A stretch of 64,000 nt of DNA. Source: an uncultured Erythrobacter sp. Its GTDB lineage: Bacteria > Pseudomonadota > Alphaproteobacteria > Sphingomonadales > Sphingomonadaceae. The notes beneath the pieces were generated by a model. The model was not told the DNA's origin. It saw only the letters and a program-made list of their open reading frames with translations, and ran no database searches. A program made the position numbers and the translations under genes. How positions within the stretch are numbered: position 1 is the first letter of the stretch; every line of letters starts with the position of its first letter. Positions 51,722-61,548 of this stretch are shown piece by piece. Where the stretch lies: contig CANMUS010000001.1 in the NCBI GenBank assembly GCA_947501215.1, positions 496,001 to 560,000 of the forward strand, in the 5' to 3' direction.

Positions 51722-53068
51722 CTAGACCACCCCGAAGGCGAGCATCGCGTCGGCGACCTTCTCGAACCCGGCGATATTCGCGCCCTTCACGTAATTCACA
51801 TGGCCGCTGTCGCCCGAGCGACCGCGCTCGACGCATTTGCCGTGGATGTCCTCCATCAGTTCGGTCAGCATGTCGTCCAGCTTCTCGCGGTTCCAGCTGA
51901 CGCGTTCCGAATTCTGGCTCATCTCGAGGCCCGACACCGCGACGCCGCCAGCATTGGCGGCCTTGCCCGGAGCGTAGAGGATTTCGGCGTCCTGGAAGAC
52001 CTTCACGCCTTCCATGCATATTGGCGCCTTCGCACACCGCCATGACATCATTGTCCGCCAACGCTTTCGCGTCGCTTTCATCGAGTTCATTCTGGGTCGC
52101 GCAGGGCATGGCGATATCGCAATCAACGCTCCATGGTGCCTTGCCCTCGTGGTAGGTCGCGCCGGCATATTCCTCGACATACTCGCTAATCCGCCCGCGG
52201 CGCTCGTTCTTGAGTTCCTTGACCCAAGCGATCTTGTCCGCGTCGATGCCGTCGGGATCGTGCACGAAGCCGTCACTGTCCGATAGGGTCAGCACCTTGC
52301 CGCCCAGTTCGCAGAGCTTTTCCGCCGCATGCAGTGCAACATTCCCTGCGCCGGAAATCACGGCGCTCTTGCCCTCGATATCCTCATCCGCCTCGCGCAG
52401 CATGTCGCGCAAGAAATAGACCGCGCCATAACCGGTCGCCTCGGGCCGGATGATCGAGCCGCCATAGGCAGTGCCCTTGCCGGTCAGCACCCCTTCCCAA
52501 CGGCCGATGATGCGTTTGTATTGACCGAAGAGATAACCGATCTCGCGGCTGCCGACGCCGATATCGCCCGCCGGGACGTCGGTGTCGGGACCGATGTGGC
52601 GATAGAGTTCGGTCATGAAGCTCTGGCAAAAGCGCATGATCTCCGCTTCGCTCTTGCCCTTGGGATTGAAGTTCGATCAACCCTTCCCGCCGCCGAGTGG
52701 CAGGCCGGTGAGCGAGTTCTTGAATGTCTGCTCGAAGGCGAGGAACTTGAGTACGCTCTCGTTAACGCTTTCGTGAAATCGCAACCCGCCCTTGTACGGC
52801 CCGATCGCGTTGTTGTTCTGGACGCGCCAGCCACGCTCGACCCGGATGTTGTGGTCGTCGTCTTCCCAGCAGACGCGGAAGCTGACGATCCGATCGGGCT
52901 CGGCAATGCGGCGCAGGATCTGGGCTTCCTGATATTGGGGCCGATCTTGCACGAAGGGGAAGACATTATGCGCCACTTCGCGAACGGCCTGGATGAATTC
53001 GGGCTGCCCTTCTCGAGGCCCTCGATAAAGGTATCGAGATCGACGGCCTGGTGGTTCTTCGATGCCAT
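51722..53068 (-). pseudogene. gdhA: glutamate dehydrogenase pseudogene, three lesions
   Basis: The NADP-type glutamate dehydrogenase frame begins MASKNHQAVDLDTFIEGLEK at 53068, shifts near 53005-53012 into the frame GQPEFIQAVREVA, is cut by an in-frame TGA at 52677-52679 where a glycine should follow LGGGKG, resumes as SNFNPKGKSEAE and MRFCQSFMTELYRHIGPDTD, then shifts again near 52013-52020 (GANM to EGVKVFQDAEILYAPGKA) and ends LAFGVV at 51722. Both shifts look like small deletions. All remaining segments match the family closely, so inactivation is recent. It sits between the SRPBCC gene and rpsM. Confidence 0.88.
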
Positions 53069-53142
53069 GGGGTCCTGCTTCGTTGCTCACCCGACTGCGG
53101 GCGTTTCGCTATTAACGGAGGCAGGCGGCGGGAGTGCCGGAC

Positions 53143-53745
53143 TTATTCGCTATCCGGCATTTCGGTAGATGCAGTTTCGGCCGTGGCAGTTCCGTCGGCC
53201 TCCAGCGCACCGAGATGGTCGCGCAAGCCGGCGAGCTGCTGGCTCATAACACCGTCCACCGCCTGCGATATCTGCGGGATCTCATAACGCATCGGGCCGC
53301 CGACGTTATATTCCCACAGCACGCGCGTGCCGCCGTCGATTTCCTTGAGCGTGATGGTAAGGATGCCGGTGGCGGGCTCCCCCTGCAGCGGCCCCAACCC
53401 GCCGCGCATGCGGAGAACGCGCAAGGGGTATGCCTGGACCACGGTCGCATGCTGCACGCTGCCGTCGAGCGAGAAGCCATCGTCGCGATCCTCGCCGGGC
53501 ACGCGTTCGCAGAAGCATCCGCCGGCTTGCGGCTCCAGAGTAAGATTGGCCGCATCGGCAGACCACGTGTGCTCGTCGTTCCACCATTGGCCGGGGCGGG
53601 TCAGAGCAAGCCAGGTTTCCATGGGACTAGCGGCGACACTGGCCGTGTCGCGCGTGACGAAACCATCTTCGCTGGTTTCAACGACCTCCGCGGACAAGGG
53701 CGCGCTGATCGCCAGTGCCGCCATTGCCAGACTGTGTCGGATCAT
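53143..53745 (-). CDS. exported SRPBCC/START-like domain protein
   Basis: A 200-residue protein starting at ATG 53745 with GGGAGAGGGAA upstream. A signal peptide (MIRHSLAMAALAISAPLSA) is followed by an SRPBCC-like fold: ASPMETWLALTRPGQWWND at the start, GGCFCERVPG in the middle, GTRVLWEYNVGGPM late. Such domains bind hydrophobic ligands. It lies 61 nt after adk inside the ribosomal supercluster, an unusual place. Confidence 0.75.
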   Translation of the reverse strand: MIRHSLAMAALAISAPLSAEVVETSEDGFVTRDTASVAASPMETWLALTRPGQWWNDEHTWSADAANLTLEPQAGGCFCERVPGEDRDDGFSLDGSVQHATVVQAYPLRVLRMRGGLGPLQGEPATGILTITLKEIDGGTRVLWEYNVGGPMRYEIPQISQAVDGVMSQQLAGLRDHLGALEADGTATAETASTEMPDSE

Positions 53746-53806
53746 TTCCCTCTCCCTTCGCGCCATGCTTATGAAAAGCGCAGCGGAATGGAAAGAGCGG
53801 ATCGGA

Positions 53807-54454
53807 TCAGGGAGTGAGGATCGCGTCGAGCGCGTGGGTGACTTCGCCGATCGAAGCCATCCCGTCGACGCGGCTGACGATCCCGCGGGCTTCGTAGCCC
53901 GGCAGGATCGGTGCCGTTTCCTTACGATAAATGCCCATACGGTTGCGCACGGTTTCTTCGTTGTCGTCCGGGCGCCGCTTGAATTCGGTCGAACCGCATT
54001 TGTCGCATTTGCCCGGCGTCTCGGGCTGCTTGAAGCTGTCGTGATAGCCCTCGCCGCATTCGGCGCAGGTGAAGCGGCCGGTGATGCGCTTGACCAGCTC
54101 GTCTTCGTTGACTTCCAGCTCGATCACATGGTCGAGCTTGCGGCCATGTTTCGCGAGGATTTCGTCGAGCATCTTGGCCTGGGCCTCGGTGCGCGGATAA
54201 CCGTCGAAGATCGCGCCGGTTTCCGGGCCCATCGCGGTAAGTTCGGCGTCGATCAGCTCACTGACGATCTCGTCGGACACCAGATCGCCACGGTCCATGA
54301 TCTCCTTGGCCTTGATGCCGACCGGCGTGCCCGCCTTCACCGCACCGCGCAGCATGTCGCCGGTCGAAAGCTGGCGCATGCCATGATGCTCTTCGAGCCG
54401 GTGGGCCTGGGTGCCCTTGCCTGCGCCCGGAGGGCCGAGGAGAATGATGTCCAT
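53807..54454 (-). CDS. adk: adenylate kinase
   Basis: A 215-residue enzyme interconverting AMP+ATP and 2 ADP. It has the P-loop GPPGAGKGTQAHRLE, FDGYPRTEAQA, and a long LID with a four-cysteine zinc site (CAECGEGYHD and GKCDKCGST). It follows secY by 33 nt, the normal spc-operon position. Confidence 0.97.
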   Translation of the reverse strand: MDIILLGPPGAGKGTQAHRLEEHHGMRQLSTGDMLRGAVKAGTPVGIKAKEIMDRGDLVSDEIVSELIDAELTAMGPETGAIFDGYPRTEAQAKMLDEILAKHGRKLDHVIELEVNEDELVKRITGRFTCAECGEGYHDSFKQPETPGKCDKCGSTEFKRRPDDNEETVRNRMGIYRKETAPILPGYEARGIVSRVDGMASIGEVTHALDAILTP

Positions 54455-54487
54455 AGTCAGAAAGTTCCCTGTCGCCCGCGCTATGCC

Positions 54488-55852
54488 TTACCGCAAGCGG
54501 CCCTTCAACTTGGCCTTCTTGATGAGGTCGCCATACTGGTGCGCCAGCAGATGCGACTGGATCTGGCTGATCGTGTCCACCGTCACGTTCACGACGATGA
54601 GCAGGCTGGTGCCGCCGAGGAACAGCGGGACGCCGGTCTGCGCGATCATGTACTCCGGCACGACGCACACGACCGTCAGGTAGATCGCGCCGATTACGGT
54701 GATGCGCGTGAGGACGTAATCGAGATATTCCTCGGTCCGCTTGCCCGGACGGATGCCTGGAATGAAGCCGCCGTTCTTCTTCAGGTTCTCCGACGTCTCT
54801 TCCGGATTGAAGACGATGGCGGTGTAGAAGAAGCAGAAGAAGATGATCCCGAGGCCGTACAGCGTCATGTAGAGCGGCTGGCCGTGCTGGAGGTATTGCA
54901 GGACGCTCTGCAGCGCGCCGCCGGTCGCCGAATCCGTGTCGACCGAATTGCCGGCGAACTGCGTAATCGTGAGCGGCAGCAGCAATAACGAGCTGGCGAA
55001 GATCGGCGGGATCACGCCTGCAGTGTTGAGCTTGAGCGGCAGGTGCGAACGATCGGCCTGCATCATGCCCCGCTGCGTCGCGCGTTTGGGATACTGGATC
55101 AGCAAGCGCCGCTGGGCGCGCTCGAAGAAACAGATGCCGAGGATGAGCACGATCACCATAAGGATGAAGCCGACCACAATCCCGGTCGAGATCGAGCCTT
55201 CCGAATAGCCCGAACCCATGTTCGAAACGAAGGTCGGGAACTGGGCGACGATGCCTGCCATGATGATCAGCGACACGCCGTTGCCGATGCCGCGGCTAGT
55301 GATCTGCTCGCCCAGCCACAGCAGGAACATGGTCCCGCCGACGAGGCTGATGACGGCGCCGATGCGGAACATGTAGCCCGGATCGACGACCGCGGCGATG
55401 CCGTTCGACGCGCCGAAACTTTCGAGACCCGCAGCCAAGAACCAGCCCTGGATCGTGCACAGGAACACAGTGCCGTAACGGGTGTACTGGTTGAGCTTCT
55501 GCCGACCGACCGTGCCCTCTTTCTTGAGCGCGGCGAGTGCCGGGTGGAGCGCTGCGGCCAATTGTACCACGATCGAGGCGGTGATGTAGGGCATCACGCC
55601 GAGCGCGATGAGGCTCATGCGCTCCAGACTGCCGCCGGTAAACATGTTGAACATGTCGAGGATGCCGCCCTGGGCGACATCGGCCAGCTGGTTCAACGCG
55701 CGGGCGTTGATGCCCGGGAGCGGAACGAAACTGAGGAAACGGAAAACGATCAGCGCACCGATGGTAAACCAGATGCGGTTCTTCAGCTCGGTGGCTTTCG
55801 AGAAATTGGCGAGGCTGAGATTGCTCGCGAGATTATCGGCGCGTGATGCCAT
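54488..55852 (-). CDS. secY: preprotein translocase subunit SecY
   Basis: A 454-residue protein with ten membrane segments. Typical stretches are RIWFTIGALIVFRFLSFVPL, MPYITASIVVQLAAALHPAL, and the C-terminal GTSLLIVVNVTVDTISQIQS. It forms the Sec channel core. A 102-nt spacer with an 11-bp perfect hairpin separates it from rplO. Confidence 0.98.
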   Translation of the reverse strand: MASRADNLASNLSLANFSKATELKNRIWFTIGALIVFRFLSFVPLPGINARALNQLADVAQGGILDMFNMFTGGSLERMSLIALGVMPYITASIVVQLAAALHPALAALKKEGTVGRQKLNQYTRYGTVFLCTIQGWFLAAGLESFGASNGIAAVVDPGYMFRIGAVISLVGGTMFLLWLGEQITSRGIGNGVSLIIMAGIVAQFPTFVSNMGSGYSEGSISTGIVVGFILMVIVLILGICFFERAQRRLLIQYPKRATQRGMMQADRSHLPLKLNTAGVIPPIFASSLLLLPLTITQFAGNSVDTDSATGGALQSVLQYLQHGQPLYMTLYGLGIIFFCFFYTAIVFNPEETSENLKKNGGFIPGIRPGKRTEEYLDYVLTRITVIGAIYLTVVCVVPEYMIAQTGVPLFLGGTSLLIVVNVTVDTISQIQSHLLAHQYGDLIKKAKLKGRLR

Positions 55853-55913
55853 TGGTCGATTTCGATCCTAGCTTGTCGCCGGCCCGTCCCGGCGCTGACC
55901 GGACAGATAGGGA

Positions 55914-55945
55914 GCGGGGGCGGGATTGTCGAACCCCGCCCCCGC
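55914..55945. repeat. hairpin in the rplO-secY spacer
   Basis: GCGGGGGCGGG (55914-55924) pairs perfectly with CCCGCCCCCGC (55935-55945). On the minus (operon) strand no T run follows, so read-through into secY is expected. Confidence 0.65.
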
Positions 55946-55954
55946 TTTATCCGA

Positions 55955-56485
55955 TCACTTGGCCTTCTTGGCCTTGTTTGCTTCGGTGCGCGCAGCCTTC
56001 TTTTCGGCTTCGGGCTGGGCCTTGGCGATCACTTCGACCGAACCGCCGGCCTTCTCGACCGCTTCGATCGCACCCTTCGAGGCACCGGCGACAACGAACT
56101 TGGCCTTGGCCTTCAGTTCGCCCTTGCCGAGCAGGCGGACGCCGTCCTTGCCGCCGCGTGCAAGGCCGGCGGCCTTGAGCGCTGCGTGGTCGATGTCCTT
56201 CTTGGCGTCGAGCTTCTTCGCATCGATGAACTTCTGGACCATGCCCAGGTTCACTTCGGCGTAGTCCTTGCCGAACGGATTGTTGAAGCCGCGCTTCGGC
56301 AGGCGCATGTGGAGCGGCATCTGACCGCCTTCGAAGCCCTTGATGGCGACGCCCGAACGGCTTTTCTGGCCCTTCTGGCCACGGCCGCCGGTCTTGCCTT
56401 TGCCCGAGCCGATGCCGCGACCGACACGGATGCGGTCCTTGCGTGCGCCGGGATTGTCGCGGATTTCGTTCAGCTTGATAGTCAT
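55955..56485 (-). CDS. rplO: 50S ribosomal protein L15
   Basis: A 176-residue protein starting at ATG 56485 ([16 protein letters not shown]); the frame upstream has no homology. [20 protein letters not shown] and [17 protein letters not shown] are diagnostic. The C-terminal Ala/Lys-rich tail (EANKAKKAK) is longer than in E. coli. Confidence 0.97.
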   Translation of the reverse strand: MTIKLNEIRDNPGARKDRIRVGRGIGSGKGKTGGRGQKGQKSRSGVAIKGFEGGQMPLHMRLPKRGFNNPFGKDYAEVNLGMVQKFIDAKKLDAKKDIDHAALKAAGLARGGKDGVRLLGKGELKAKAKFVVAGASKGAIEAVEKAGGSVEVIAKAQPEAEKKAARTEANKAKKAK

Positions 56486-56543
56486 GTGTGCACTCGCTTT
56501 CGCTTTCCAGGCCCCATACCGGGGTTCGCGCTGATAAAATGGA

Positions 56544-56570
56544 AGCGGCCCGCTATCGCAGCAGGCCGCT
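56544..56570. repeat. hairpin in the rpmD-rplO spacer
   Basis: AGCGGCC (56544-56550) pairs perfectly with GGCCGCT (56564-56570) in the 111-nt spacer. Confidence 0.55.
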
Positions 56571-56596
56571 CCCGTCAAATTGTATCGCCGGAAGGA

Positions 56597-56782
56597 TTAC
56601 TCGACGATTTCGACCAGATGCGGGATCTTTGCGATCGCGCCGCGCACCTCGGGGGTGTCCTGGCGGGTGACCGTCTTGTGCATCTTGTTCAGCCCGAGAC
56701 CGATGAGGATCCTGCGCTGTACTTCCGGCCGGCGCAGGGGTGAACCGACCTGCTTCAGCGTGATGGTCTTGTTTTTCGCCAT
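56597..56782 (-). CDS. rpmD: 50S ribosomal protein L30
   Basis: A 61-residue protein: [20 protein letters not shown] and [20 protein letters not shown] are typical L30. It follows rpsE by 5 nt. Confidence 0.96.
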   Translation of the reverse strand: MAKNKTITLKQVGSPLRRPEVQRRILIGLGLNKMHKTVTRQDTPEVRGAIAKIPHLVEIVE

Positions 56783-56787
56783 CGATC

Positions 56788-57648
56788 TTACTCCGCAATA
56801 GCGGCGGCGTCGGCTTCAGCCTCGGCCTCCGATGCACCACCCCGGCCCAGAAGGTCGGCGACCTTCTTGCCGCGACGCTGGGCAACCGACTTCGGCGAAG
56901 TCTGGTCCTGCAGCGCGTCGAAGGTGGCGCGGATCATGTTGTAGGGGTTCGATGTGCCGACCGACTTGGTCACCACGTCGGCCACGCCGAGGCTCTCGAA
57001 CACGGCACGCATCGGACCACCGGCGATGATGCCGGTACCCGGAGGCGCAGTGCGGACGGTCACCTTGCCGGCACCGAAACGGCCCTTGCCGTCGTGGTGC
57101 AGCGTGCGGCCTTCCTTCAGCGCAACGCGGATCATGTGCTTGCGCGCAGCGGCAGTCGCCTTGCTGATCGCCTCGGGCACTTCGCGGGCCTTGCCCTTGC
57201 CGAAGCCGACACGGCCTTGGCCGTCGCCGACCACTACGAGAGCTGCGAAGCCGAAGCGCTTACCGCCCTTGACCGTCTTCGAGACGCGGTTGATGTGAAC
57301 CAGCTTCTCGATGATGCCGTCGTCTTCTTCCTCGCGGCGTCCGCCACGACGATTGTCGCGCCCACCACGGCCACGGCCACGATCGTTGCCACCGCGATTA
57401 TCACGACCGCCACGGCCCTGACGCTCGCGCGGCTGACCTTCGGCACCCTGTGCGGGGCTCTGGTTGGCAGCAGCTTCCGACGGGGTATCGGCGACCGCCG
57501 GTTCCTCGTTGGTCACCGCGTTCTGCGTTTCCGCTTCGACGACGCCGGCATCGGCCTTGGCCTTCGCGACTTCGGGCGTCTCGGGAACGCCGGGCGCCTG
57601 TTCGGGCGTCGCTTCGGTTTCGGGGGTCTTGTTTTCGTCAGCCATCAT
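56788..57648 (-). CDS. rpsE: 30S ribosomal protein S5 with long disordered N-terminus
   Basis: A 286-residue protein. The conserved S5 body starts near residue 110 ([20 protein letters not shown]) and includes [17 protein letters not shown] and [20 protein letters not shown]. The preceding 110 residues are acidic and Ala/Pro-rich, then RGG/RDN-rich ([18 protein letters not shown]), unlike compact S5. The ATG overlaps the rplR stop (ATGA). A short acidic tail follows the body. Confidence 0.97.
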   Translation of the reverse strand: MMADENKTPETEATPEQAPGVPETPEVAKAKADAGVVEAETQNAVTNEEPAVADTPSEAAANQSPAQGAEGQPRERQGRGGRDNRGGNDRGRGRGGRDNRRGGRREEEDDGIIEKLVHINRVSKTVKGGKRFGFAALVVVGDGQGRVGFGKGKAREVPEAISKATAAARKHMIRVALKEGRTLHHDGKGRFGAGKVTVRTAPPGTGIIAGGPMRAVFESLGVADVVTKSVGTSNPYNMIRATFDALQDQTSPKSVAQRRGKKVADLLGRGGASEAEAEADAAAIAE

Positions 57649-57992
57649 CAGAACTCCAGCCCGCCTTCGCGGGCGGCGTCGGCCAGCGCCTTGACGCGGC
57701 CGTGGAAAAGGAACCCGCCGCGATCGAACACGACGTTGGTGACACCGGCCTTCTTGGCGGCAGCGGCGATGTCGCTACCGACCTGCTTGGCGGCATCGAC
57801 ATTCGCGCCCGAGCCCTTCACGCCGAGCGTCGAGGCAGCAGCGAGCGTCTTGCCCGCGGCATCGTCGATCACTTGCGCGTAAATGTGCTTGCCGGTGCGG
57901 TGGACCGAAAGGCGCGGCTTGCCACCGGACACGCTGCGGAGCGCAGTGCGCACGCGGCGGCGGCGGCGTTCAAAGAGAGAGAGCTTTGCCAT
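57648..57992 (-). CDS. rplR: 50S ribosomal protein L18
   Basis: A 114-residue 5S rRNA-binding protein starting at ATG 57992 ([19 protein letters not shown]). [18 protein letters not shown] and [20 protein letters not shown] are conserved. It starts 1 nt after rplF. Confidence 0.97.
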   Translation of the reverse strand: MAKLSLFERRRRRVRTALRSVSGGKPRLSVHRTGKHIYAQVIDDAAGKTLAAASTLGVKGSGANVDAAKQVGSDIAAAAKKAGVTNVVFDRGGFLFHGRVKALADAAREGGLEF

Positions 57993-57993
57993 C

Positions 57994-58527
57994 TTACTTC
58001 TTCTTCCCTTCCTTGCGGAAGATGTACTCGCCGCGGTACTTGATGCCCTTGCCCTTGTAAGGCTCGGGCTTGCGCCAGCGGCGGATTTCGGCGGCAAACT
58101 GGCCCACGGCCTGCTTGTCGATGCCGGAAATCTCCACGGTGGTCTGGTCCGGGGTCTTCACTTCGAGACCTTCGGGCACGTCGAGATCGACGTCGTGCGA
58201 ATAGCCGAGCTGAAGCTTGAGCTTCTTGCCCTGCGCCTGTGCACGGTAGCCGACGCCGGTGATCTCGAGGACCTTGGAAAAGCCTTCGGTAACACCTTCC
58301 ACCAGGTTGGAAACCAGCGTGCGTTGCATGCCCCAATGGTTGCGGGCGTCGCGAGTGTCGTTGGCCGGCTTGACCGAGATCTCGCCGTCTTCCAGCTTGT
58401 ACTCGATCAGGTCGGACATGCCCATCGAAAGGGTACCCTTGGGGCCCTTCACACTCAGCGTGTCGCCTTCGATATTGGCAGTGACCCCGCTCGGGATCGC
58501 TACCGGCTTCTTGCCGATGCGGCTCAT
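57994..58527 (-). CDS. rplF: 50S ribosomal protein L6
   Basis: A 177-residue protein: [40 protein letters not shown], and the late [19 protein letters not shown]. Its ATG overlaps the rpsH stop by one base. Confidence 0.98.
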   Translation of the reverse strand: MSRIGKKPVAIPSGVTANIEGDTLSVKGPKGTLSMGMSDLIEYKLEDGEISVKPANDTRDARNHWGMQRTLVSNLVEGVTEGFSKVLEITGVGYRAQAQGKKLKLQLGYSHDVDLDVPEGLEVKTPDQTTVEISGIDKQAVGQFAAEIRRWRKPEPYKGKGIKYRGEYIFRKEGKKK

Positions 58528-58922
58528 CAGAACACCTCCGCCAGCACTTCGCCGCCGACGTTGTCTGCGCGGGCTTCCGCATCGGAAAGCACGCCCTTCG
58601 GCGTCGAGACGATGGTGATGCCGAGGCCGTTGCGCACAACCGGCAGTTCCTTGGAACCCGAGTAGACGCGGCGGCCAGGCTTGGAGACGCGAGCAACATG
58701 CTTGATCGCAGGTTCGCCCTCGAAATACTTCAGTTCGATCCGCAGTTGCGGGTGCTTGCCAGAAGCGTCGTCGCTGTAGCCACGGATGTAGCCTTCGCGC
58801 TGGAGCACTTCGAGAACGTTTGCACGCAGCTTGCTGGCGGGCGAAAGGACGCTGTCCTTCTTCGCGCGCTGGCCGTTGCGGATGCGGGTGAGCATGTCAC
58901 CCAGGGGATCGGTCATAGCCAT
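58527..58922 (-). CDS. rpsH: 30S ribosomal protein S8
   Basis: A 131-residue protein: [20 protein letters not shown] at the start and [20 protein letters not shown] near the end. S8 is the usual autogenous repressor of the spc block in other bacteria; no target site was identified here. Confidence 0.98.
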   Translation of the reverse strand: MAMTDPLGDMLTRIRNGQRAKKDSVLSPASKLRANVLEVLQREGYIRGYSDDASGKHPQLRIELKYFEGEPAIKHVARVSKPGRRVYSGSKELPVVRNGLGITIVSTPKGVLSDAEARADNVGGEVLAEVF

Positions 58923-58933
58923 CTGTCTTTACC

Positions 58934-59239
58934 TCACCAGCTCGACTTGGTCAGGCCCGGAATCAGGCCCTTGTTGCCGAGGTCACGCAGTTCGATGCGG
59001 TTCAGGCCGAACTTGCGGTAGTAGCCGCGCGGGCGGCCGGTGGTGGAGCAGCGGTTGCGCACCCGCGTCGGGTTCGCATTGCGCGGGATCTCCGCCATCT
59101 TGAGCCGGGCCATCAGGCGCTCGGTCTCGTCGAGGCTTTCGTCGTCCGCGATAGCCTTCAGCTTCGCGTACTTGTCCGCATACTGCTTGACGAGCTTCTT
59201 GCGACGCTCGTTCTTGTTGATCGAACTCAGTTTCGCCAT
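58934..59239 (-). CDS. rpsN: 30S ribosomal protein S14
   Basis: A 101-residue long-form (zinc-free) S14: [20 protein letters not shown] and [20 protein letters not shown]. Only one cysteine remains of the zinc-binding set. Confidence 0.97.
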   Translation of the reverse strand: MAKLSSINKNERRKKLVKQYADKYAKLKAIADDESLDETERLMARLKMAEIPRNANPTRVRNRCSTTGRPRGYYRKFGLNRIELRDLGNKGLIPGLTKSSW

Positions 59240-59265
59240 TGGACTTAAGTTCCTCTTCTAGCGGC

Positions 59266-59844
59266 TCACGCCGCCTCCTTCTCTTCCGACTTTTCAGCCG
59301 GGAACGGGAAACCGAACAGCTTCAGAAGCTCGCGAGCTTCGTCGTCGGTCTTCGCCGTCGTGGTGACGATGATGTCCATGCCCCGGACCTTCTCGATCTT
59401 GTCGTAGGAGATTTCGGGGAAGACGATCTGTTCCTTCAGGCCCATGGCGTAGTTGCCACGGCCGTCGAACGACTTCGGGTTGAGGCCACGGAAGTCGCGG
59501 ATGCGGGGCATTGCGACAGTGACCAGGCGGTCGAGGAATTCGTACATGCGATCGCGGCGCAGGGTGACCTTCGCACCGATCGGCATGCCTTCACGCAGCT
59601 TGAACTGCGCGATCGATTTCTTCGCCTTGGTGATGACCGGCTTCTGGCCGGCAATCAGCGCCATCTCTTCGGCAGCGGTCTGGACCTTCTTCTTGTCCTG
59701 GCTCGCCTCGCCCACACCCATGTTGAGCGTGATCTTTTCGAGCTTCGGAACTTCGAGGCGATTCTTGTAACCGAACTTCTCGGTCATCGCCTTGACGATC
59801 TGGTCTTCGAACTTCTGCTTCATGCGGGGGGTGTAATCAGCCAT
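59266..59844 (-). CDS. rplE: 50S ribosomal protein L5
   Basis: A 192-residue 5S rRNA-binding protein starting at ATG 59844 ([14 protein letters not shown]); an upstream ATG at 59859 is less likely. [20 protein letters not shown] and [20 protein letters not shown] are typical. It overlaps rplX by 8 nt. Confidence 0.97.
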   Translation of the reverse strand: MADYTPRMKQKFEDQIVKAMTEKFGYKNRLEVPKLEKITLNMGVGEASQDKKKVQTAAEEMALIAGQKPVITKAKKSIAQFKLREGMPIGAKVTLRRDRMYEFLDRLVTVAMPRIRDFRGLNPKSFDGRGNYAMGLKEQIVFPEISYDKIEKVRGMDIIVTTTAKTDDEARELLKLFGFPFPAEKSEEKEAA

Positions 59845-60157
59845 CGATGGTCTCCCCACTCTTCACGGCAATACGCACCTTCTTGCCGTCCTTCTCTTCG
59901 AAACGGACGCGGGTGGGTTTGCCATCCTTCGGGTCTGCAACAGCAACCTTGCTGATCGGCATCGGCGCTTCGAAACGATCGATACCGCCCTGCGGGTTCT
60001 GCTGCGTCGGCTTGCGGTGACGCGCTGCCACGTTGACACCCTCAACGACGATCTTGCCTTCCTTCGGCATGACCTTCGCGACGGTGCCGGTCTTGCCCTT
60101 GTCCTTGCCGGACAGGATCACGACGCTGTCACCCTTTTTGATCTTTGCGGAAGCCAT
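59837..60157 (-). CDS. rplX: 50S ribosomal protein L24
   Basis: A 106-residue protein starting at ATG 60157: [20 protein letters not shown], and [20 protein letters not shown]. Its ATG overlaps the rplN stop (TAATG). Confidence 0.97.
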   Translation of the reverse strand: MASAKIKKGDSVVILSGKDKGKTGTVAKVMPKEGKIVVEGVNVAARHRKPTQQNPQGGIDRFEAPMPISKVAVADPKDGKPTRVRFEEKDGKKVRIAVKSGETIDG

Positions 60158-60525
60158 TACAGCACCTCCGGAGCTAGGCTGATGATCTTCATAAAGCCGC
60201 GGCCGCGCAGTTCGCGGACCACCGGGCCGAAGATACGGGTGCCGATCGGCTCTTCGCTCTTGTTCACGAGCACTGCGGCATTGCTGTCGAAGCGGATCAC
60301 GCTGCCATCGGGGCGGCGGACGTCCTTCTTCGTACGCACGATGACGGCGCGATGGACATCGCCCTTCTTCACCTTCGTGCGCGGCTGGGCTTCCTTCACG
60401 GAAACCACTATCACGTCGCCCACGGACGCAGTGCGGCGCTTCGAGCCGCCCAGTACCTTGATGCACTGGACGCGCTTGGCGCCGCTGTTGTCCGCGACGT
60501 CGAGATTGGATTGCATCTGGATCAT
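60157..60525 (-). CDS. rplN: 50S ribosomal protein L14
   Basis: A 122-residue protein: [40 protein letters not shown], ending [19 protein letters not shown] 57-nt spacer with a hairpin separates it from rpsQ. Confidence 0.98.
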   Translation of the reverse strand: MIQMQSNLDVADNSGAKRVQCIKVLGGSKRRTASVGDVIVVSVKEAQPRTKVKKGDVHRAVIVRTKKDVRRPDGSVIRFDSNAAVLVNKSEEPIGTRIFGPVVRELRGRGFMKIISLAPEVL

Positions 60526-60549
60526 CGATCCGTTTCCTTCTCACTGGCT

Positions 60550-60570
60550 TGCCGGGACAGCTGCCCGGCA
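60550..60570. repeat. hairpin in the rpsQ-rplN spacer
   Basis: TGCCGGG (60550-60556) pairs perfectly with CCCGGCA (60564-60570) with a 7-nt loop. Confidence 0.6.
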
Positions 60571-60582
60571 GTTCCTAATACG

Positions 60583-60873
60583 TCAGTTGCTGGCGGCTTC
60601 GACTTCGAGGTCGGCCTCGACAGCCTGGGTGCCACCTGCCGTCACGCGGTCCTTGACCATCCAGGTCTTGGTCTTCGAGATCGGCTTGGTCTCTTCGATG
60701 CGCACGACATCACCGAGCGTGTACTCGTTGTTCTCGTCGTGGGCGTGGTACTTCTTCGAGCGACGGATGATCTTCCCGTAGAGCGGGTGCTTCACCTTGC
60801 GCTCGACGAGCACGGTCACGGTCTTGTCGGTCTTGTCGGAGGTGACGGTCCCGATCAGAATACGCTTGGGCAT
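60583..60873 (-). CDS. rpsQ: 30S ribosomal protein S17
   Basis: A 96-residue protein: [20 protein letters not shown] and [20 protein letters not shown] are diagnostic. The C-terminal acidic extension ([14 protein letters not shown]) goes beyond the E. coli length. Confidence 0.97.
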   Translation of the reverse strand: MPKRILIGTVTSDKTDKTVTVLVERKVKHPLYGKIIRRSKKYHAHDENNEYTLGDVVRIEETKPISKTKTWMVKDRVTAGGTQAVEADLEVEAASN

Positions 60874-60883
60874 GGTCTACTCC

Positions 60884-61093
60884 TTACGCCTTCGCTTCAG
60901 CCGAGCGCGTACGCTCGTTCTGCAGCGTCTTGATCTTGGCGATCGTGCGACGGACTTCGCGGATGCGCGCCGGGGCTTCGAGCTGGTTCGTCGCAGCCTG
61001 GAAGCGCAGGTTGAACTGCTCGCGCTTCAGGTTGGTCAGCTCTTCGGACAGCTGATCGTCCGACTTCTGGCGCAGGTCTTCAGTCTTGGCCAT
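60884..61093 (-). CDS. rpmC: 50S ribosomal protein L29
   Basis: A 69-residue protein. Two tandem ATGs are possible; the second (61093) has GGAGG at 6 nt and is preferred. KSDDQLSEELTNLKREQFNL and RIREVRRTIAKIKTLQNERT are typical. Confidence 0.96.
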   Translation of the reverse strand: MAKTEDLRQKSDDQLSEELTNLKREQFNLRFQAATNQLEAPARIREVRRTIAKIKTLQNERTRSAEAKA

Positions 61094-61527
61094 CATTCGC
61101 CTCCCAGGTGAGATTCGTCGCCCAGACGGGCAACGACCTTGGTCTTGATCGGCAGCTTCATCGCCGCACGGCTGAACGCTTCGGCCGCCAGCGGGCCGGC
61201 AACGCCGTCCAGTTCAAACAGGATGCGGCCCGGCTTCACGCGAGCAGCCCAGTATTCGACCGAACCCTTGCCCTTACCCTGACGGACTTCGGCAGGCTTC
61301 TTCGATACCGGCACATCCGGGAAGACGCGGATCCAGAGACGGCCCTGGCGCTTGATGTGGCGCGTGATCGCGCGGCGAGCCGCCTCGATCTGGCGAGCGG
61401 TGATGCGCTCGGGCTCCAGCGCCTTCAGGCCATAGGACCCGAAGTTCAGCGTGGTGCCGCCCTTGGCGTTGCCATGGATCTTGCCCTTGAACGCCTTGCG
61501 GTACTTGGTTTTCTTCGGTTGCAGCAT
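61093..61527 (-). CDS. rplP: 50S ribosomal protein L16
   Basis: A 144-residue protein: [20 protein letters not shown], and [20 protein letters not shown]. It contacts the peptidyl transferase centre. The stop overlaps the tandem starts of rpmC. Confidence 0.98.
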   Translation of the reverse strand: MLQPKKTKYRKAFKGKIHGNAKGGTTLNFGSYGLKALEPERITARQIEAARRAITRHIKRQGRLWIRVFPDVPVSKKPAEVRQGKGKGSVEYWAARVKPGRILFELDGVAGPLAAEAFSRAAMKLPIKTKVVARLGDESHLGGE

Positions 61528-61548
61528 GGTTCTTTCCTAATCCTGCAA

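Noticed and set aside
51722..53068. Sequencing errors as the reason for the broken gdhA
   Set aside because: Three separate lesions in one gene and none in neighbouring genes make error unlikely, though it cannot be excluded without reads.
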